Assembly (NCBI GenBank): GCA_023249255.1
Contig: JAHFCY010000041.1
Span: 1 to 17,222, forward strand
DNA: 17,222 nucleotides
Direction: 5' to 3'
Source: Candidatus Lindowiibacteriota bacterium
GTDB taxonomy: Bacteria; Lindowbacteria; 2-12-FULL-62-27
A program made the translations under genes and the position numbers. The notes below the pieces were generated by a model. It was not told the origin of the DNA, did no database searches, and worked only from the letters and a program-made list of their open reading frames with translations. Of the stretch, positions 14,533 to 17,222 are shown one piece after another. Every line of letters starts with the position of its first letter. The first letter of the stretch is position 1.

Positions 14533-14639
14533 CAGCCGCAGTATCTCAATTTGGAGGCGGCGTTGCAAGGATGGGGCGCGGTCCCTTCGCGGCGCCGTTT
14601 TTCGCTTGCATTTTTTGCGCGCGAAGACAGAATGGCGGC

Positions 14640-15863
14640 ATGAGTCCCGACAAACCCGAAGAGACGGACGGCGATTCGGCGGAAGCGGAGTGGTTTGCCC
14701 TCGCCGACCGGAAGGACATGGATCGGCGGATCATCGACGGCGGCAAAATCCCCCGTATCGGTGAGACGGTCAAAGATGCCCAGGGCAATCTGCTGATCCG
14801 AAAGTATGACAAACTGACGAAGCCCATCTGGCAGAAATACCGCGCGATGCCGGACGCGCGACCCCTGATTTTCGTCTGCGATCTGCCGATGTTCGTCGTC
14901 GACGGCGTCAATACAACCTTTCTGGCTCCCGACGACATCCAGCGGTTCGGCGCGCTGTACAGCCAGTGGCGCAAGGACACGCTCGCCGAGCAGTTTTTCA
15001 ACGAGGCGAACAAGTCCGGTTCGGTCGAAGCCCTGGTCAACGCCGGCGTGTTCTGGTACCACCGCGGCGAGGGCGTCATGGATAATTTCACCCTGGCCAA
15101 ACGGCATTTTCTCAAAGCGCGGGACATGATGTTGTCGGCGCCGGTGCCGCCGGACCAGATCCGCCTGCTTCAGAAAGTCTGCCGGGACGCCATCGACGAA
15201 ATCGAGTATCGTGAGGCTCCTCTCCTCGGGAAAATCATCCGGTTCATCATCCGCCTCCTCACCCTCAACTTCGAGACCATCATCCCCTACGTCGGCCCCT
15301 GTGTGCCATCCGAAATGACGGAGGACCGCATCAAAATGATCACCGACGCAATCCTCAAAAAAGAATTTGAACTGAAGAGACTCGCGTTCACGAAATATAT
15401 TCTCTACCTCAACGCGCGTCTTTCGCCCGCCGACGCCCATCTTCAAGACGAATTGCATGAAATCGACTCGGAGTACGGCCAATCCCGAACGCCCGATATG
15501 CTCGACGTCGGGGTTCAGCGCCTGGGCGAATTCGTTGCTGCGCACCCCGATCTCATGGAAGCGGATGAGTCCAAGCCGAAAGTCGAGGCAACCGGGAAGG
15601 ATGCGCCCGAACTGACCGTCGATGATGTCTGCGCGCAGATGGCGACGCCCGAGGAGATCGAGCGCTCGGCCCGGCGGTTCCGGCTGATTTCGGTCGGCGA
15701 AATCGAGGATCTGGCCGGGCGGGCGCCTGTATCGCCGGGCGTGATGTGCTGGCTCATCCGGGACAAACTGGACGCGACGTCCGTCATGGAGCGGCTTCTC
15801 GGGAATACATCCGTTCCCGAGATGGTCAAAGAACTGATCCGCCGGAAGCATTTTTCCCCGTAG
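14640..15863 (+). CDS. Unrecognised 407-aa protein with Sel1/TPR-like stretch
   Basis: I do not recognise this family. The ATG at 14640 is chosen because the frame upstream (open to 14511) encodes an unlikely Cys/Phe/Ala-rich segment and overlaps the divergent antiporter gene. No signal peptide is seen. Residues 1-30 are acidic. Residues 118-165 read like a Sel1 or TPR repeat (EALVNAGVFWYHRGEGV, then LAKRHFLKARDMM). Residues 195-219 (LLGKIIRFIIRLLTLNFETI) form a hydrophobic or amphipathic helix that could lie against a membrane. Residues 228-300 are helical and charged. A Lys/Glu linker at 308-325 precedes a small C-terminal helical domain. It is probably a cytoplasmic scaffold or regulatory protein. 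It is followed on the same strand, 72 bp later, by the ECF sigma gene. Coding status is supported by length and typical composition. Confidence 0.75.
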   Translation: MSPDKPEETDGDSAEAEWFALADRKDMDRRIIDGGKIPRIGETVKDAQGNLLIRKYDKLTKPIWQKYRAMPDARPLIFVCDLPMFVVDGVNTTFLAPDDIQRFGALYSQWRKDTLAEQFFNEANKSGSVEALVNAGVFWYHRGEGVMDNFTLAKRHFLKARDMMLSAPVPPDQIRLLQKVCRDAIDEIEYREAPLLGKIIRFIIRLLTLNFETIIPYVGPCVPSEMTEDRIKMITDAILKKEFELKRLAFTKYILYLNARLSPADAHLQDELHEIDSEYGQSRTPDMLDVGVQRLGEFVAAHPDLMEADESKPKVEATGKDAPELTVDDVCAQMATPEEIERSARRFRLISVGEIEDLAGRAPVSPGVMCWLIRDKLDATSVMERLLGNTSVPEMVKELIRRKHFSP

Positions 15864-15894
15864 AACCGCTCCCTCCTCAAACTTCTCAAATTCG

Positions 15895-15923
15895 GGAATA
15901 AAACACAGCCGGCCACCATCTAA
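15895..15923 (+). promoter_or_regulatory. Candidate ECF-type promoter upstream of the sigma gene
   Basis: GGAATAA (15895-15901), a 17-base spacer and TCTAA (15919-15923) resemble the GGAACTT...TCTAA/TCTGA layout of RpoE-like promoters. They lie just before the sigma gene ATG at 15936, leaving a leader of only a few bases. Autoregulation is common for ECF operons. The match is partial. Confidence 0.35.
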
Positions 15924-15935
15924 TTGTCGGAACAA

Positions 15936-16481
15936 ATGAAAGTGGACAACGAACGGGAATTGATCGAACAGGCCAAAGAGGGAAGCGAGGGAGCATTTAC
16001 GGCGATCGTTACGGCGAACAAACAGCGGGTCTTTCGAATCTGTCTGTCGCTTCTTCGCGACGCGCGGGAGGCGGACGAGGCAGCTCAGGACGTGTTTGTA
16101 AAACTGTACGAGTCGCTGGAACGCTTCCGGGGCGAAAGCCGGATCAGCACGTGGCTGTACCGGGTCGCGCTGAATGAGTGCGCCTCCCGGCGGCGTGGGC
16201 GCGCCAAGTTGACGGCGTCAGACGATGCGGGAGATCCACCCGATTCGAAAATCGGGCCGGACGTGGCGCTGGAACAACGCGAGGCCGTTGACCTGCTCCA
16301 CCGGGCGCTGGATCAGATGGACGAACCGTTTCGGGAAGTTCTGGTCCTGCGGGAACTGGAGGAGCGGACGTACGAGGAGATCGCAGTGATTTTGGAAATC
16401 TCCATCGGCACGGTCGAGTCGCGGCTGTTTCGGGCGCGGCAGAAACTTCGGGAAATTCTGGGAAAGGCGGAAGTGAGATGA
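15936..16481 (+). CDS. ECF (RpoE-like) RNA polymerase sigma factor
   Basis: The protein is 181 aa from the ATG at 15936; an in-frame TTG at 15924 would add four residues. Region 2 spans about residues 18-86, with the core-binding and -10 motifs FRICLSLLRDAREADEAAQD, VFVKLYESLERF and STWLYRVALNECASRRR. Region 4 spans about 118-173: LDQMDEPFREVLVLRELEER followed by the helix-turn-helix TYEEIAVILEISIGTVESRL. A short acidic linker (93-112) replaces region 3, as usual for group 4 sigma factors. It directs RNA polymerase to a small regulon when released from its anti-sigma factor. Its stop overlaps the start of the next gene by ATGA, so the two are translationally coupled. Confidence 0.96.
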   Translation: MKVDNERELIEQAKEGSEGAFTAIVTANKQRVFRICLSLLRDAREADEAAQDVFVKLYESLERFRGESRISTWLYRVALNECASRRRGRAKLTASDDAGDPPDSKIGPDVALEQREAVDLLHRALDQMDEPFREVLVLRELEERTYEEIAVILEISIGTVESRLFRARQKLREILGKAEVR

Positions 16482-16855
16482 ATTCGGAATCCGAAAACGA
16501 TACGGACGAAGAAAAAATGTGGTCGGCCGCGCGCGGCGCGGCTCCCCCTAAGGAATTTGAATCGCGGGTCTGGACACGCATTCGGCAAACCCGGTCGGCG
16601 AGCCGATGGATGACCGCAGTGTGGGCGCTGGCCGCGGCGGCGATTCTGCTCGTCGCATTGCCCCTTTTCAAGCACACTGTTGCGCCTGCGCCCGCCCCCA
16701 TTTCCGTTCCCGAGCCGGCCGGGCCGGCTGACAACGAGTCGATTGAGATGACGGCGGCGGCAATCCTGTTCGACTGGGACACGAGGGAGTACGAGGACGT
16801 TTTGAACGTTCTGGACGACGAGTCCGAATCCAACTTTGAAGGAGGATCCACATGA
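16478..16855 (+). CDS. Membrane anti-sigma factor (non-ZAS type)
   Basis: This 125-aa protein has an acidic cytoplasmic N-terminus (1-43), one transmembrane helix (about 46-64, WMTAVWALAAAAILLVALPL) and a Pro/Ala-rich then acidic periplasmic tail (65-125). No zinc-binding HxxxCxxC motif is present. It is not similar enough by eye to name a family. The assignment rests on topology and on the 4-base ATGA overlaps with the sigma factor upstream and the Spy-like gene downstream. Residues 12-40 (EKMWSAARGAAPPKEFESRV) have the look of the amphipathic sigma-binding segment of short anti-sigma factors. It should hold the sigma at the inner membrane until an envelope signal arrives, possibly relayed by the periplasmic product encoded next. 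Confidence 0.82.
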   Translation: MNSESENDTDEEKMWSAARGAAPPKEFESRVWTRIRQTRSASRWMTAVWALAAAAILLVALPLFKHTVAPAPAPISVPEPAGPADNESIEMTAAAILFDWDTREYEDVLNVLDDESESNFEGGST

Positions 16856-17222
16856 ACACGAAATCGACGGGAGCGGCCGTGCTGGCGATGGCGCTTCTTC
16901 TGTCCGCGCCTCCGGCCGGATGGGCCAAAGAGAAGGGCGAATGGAAGGGCAAAGGCAAGGATCGAGGCGAGAAAATGGCGGCGGAACTCAATCTCAATGC
17001 CGATCAGAAAGACAAGTTCAAGGCGATTCAGGAGGAGCGGCGCGCGACGATGAAAGAGTTTCGGGAGAAAATGAAGGCGGTTCACGAGAAGCTTGAGAAG
17101 GAAGTCGATGCCGCAACGCCAAACGAGGCCGCGATCAAGTCCCTTCTCGGCGAACTTGAATCAGCCATGAGCGACAATCAAAAGAAAATGGAGGCGGTCA
17201 AACAGAAGACCAAGGATCTTCT
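16852..17222 (+). CDS. Spy/CpxP-like periplasmic protein, 3' end cut by window edge
   Basis: Read by hand from the ATG at 16852, which overlaps the anti-sigma stop as ATGA and has GGAGG 6 bases upstream (16841-16845). The frame stays open for 123 codons to the window edge. A signal peptide (1-25, cleavage after GWA) is followed by a Lys/Gly-rich linker and long charged helices. ELNLNADQKDKFKAIQ (45-60) is a variant of the LTxxQ motif of the Spy/CpxP/ZraP and metal-resistor (CnrX-like) families. Further helices are heptad-like (KEFREKMKAVHEKLEKEV, 68-85). Such proteins are periplasmic chaperones or metal sensors. Placed third in a sigma/anti-sigma operon, it may be the sensor that modulates the anti-sigma factor, or simply a target of the sigma. 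The C-terminus is not visible. Confidence 0.85.
   Translation, partial: MNTKSTGAAVLAMALLLSAPPAGWAKEKGEWKGKGKDRGEKMAAELNLNADQKDKFKAIQEERRATMKEFREKMKAVHEKLEKEVDAATPNEAAIKSLLGELESAMSDNQKKMEAVKQKTKDL

Noticed and set aside
14606-14633. TTGCAT-N16-CAGAAT as a promoter for the 407-aa gene.
   Set aside because: Each hexamer matches only four of six bases, and the -10 would lie just 6 bases before the ATG, so the call is too weak.
14511-14639. N-terminal extension of the 407-aa protein into the divergent antiporter gene.
   Set aside because: The extra segment is atypical, overlaps the antiporter start and has no coding support; the ATG at 14640 gives a normal cytoplasmic N-terminus.

Overview
This is a GC-rich bacterial chromosomal window dense in signal-transduction and envelope genes, with no tRNA, rRNA, IS element, CRISPR array or phage gene visible. 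Several proteins carry Sec or lipoprotein signals, and a Spy/CpxP-like periplasmic protein follows an ECF sigma/anti-sigma pair. Together these suggest a Gram-negative (diderm) host. Nothing here fixes the phylum. GTG and TTG starts appear to be common. Fourteen genes are complete or nearly so in the interior, and two more run off the edges.

Left region (1-4785). A leftward cluster reads secreted protein -> PepSY protein with a His/acidic tail -> OmpR/PhoB-type response regulator -> histidine kinase -> CBS-pair protein, the last cut by the left edge. Spacing is tight (53, 18, -4 and 48 bp), so it looks like one operon that couples an envelope signal to transcription. Divergent from it is a lipoprotein paralogue of the first secreted protein, about 55% identical by hand alignment. 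The 191 bp between them hold tandem CTGTCAT-like direct repeats resembling a PHO box, a good -10 facing each way and a 12-bp palindrome. This is the best candidate in the window for a little-described system: a paired soluble/lipoprotein sensor family plus PepSY plus two-component system.

Middle (4836-12282). A rightward receiver-plus-helical protein with no recognisable output domain is followed by a MutT-type Nudix hydrolase (TTG start). Convergent to these is a 5.7-kb gene for a secreted, doubly catalytic GH13 amylase with three AMPK-type/CBM48-like sandwiches. Divergent from the amylase is a stand-alone receiver protein.

Right (12274-17222). A leftward pair encodes a solitary, degenerate aspartate-semialdehyde-dehydrogenase NAD-binding domain and a TRIC/UPF0126 cation channel. 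Upstream lies a CaxA-type Ca2+/H+ antiporter, also leftward. Rightward genes then encode an unrecognised 407-aa protein and an ECF sigma / anti-sigma / Spy-like operon whose genes overlap by ATGA, the last cut by the right edge. That operon has a plausible self-recognised ECF promoter and resembles CnrYXH-type metal/envelope stress switches in its parts.

No intergenic stretch exceeds 300 bp and no convincing rho-independent terminator was found. All assignments rest on reading motifs by eye; no database search was possible.
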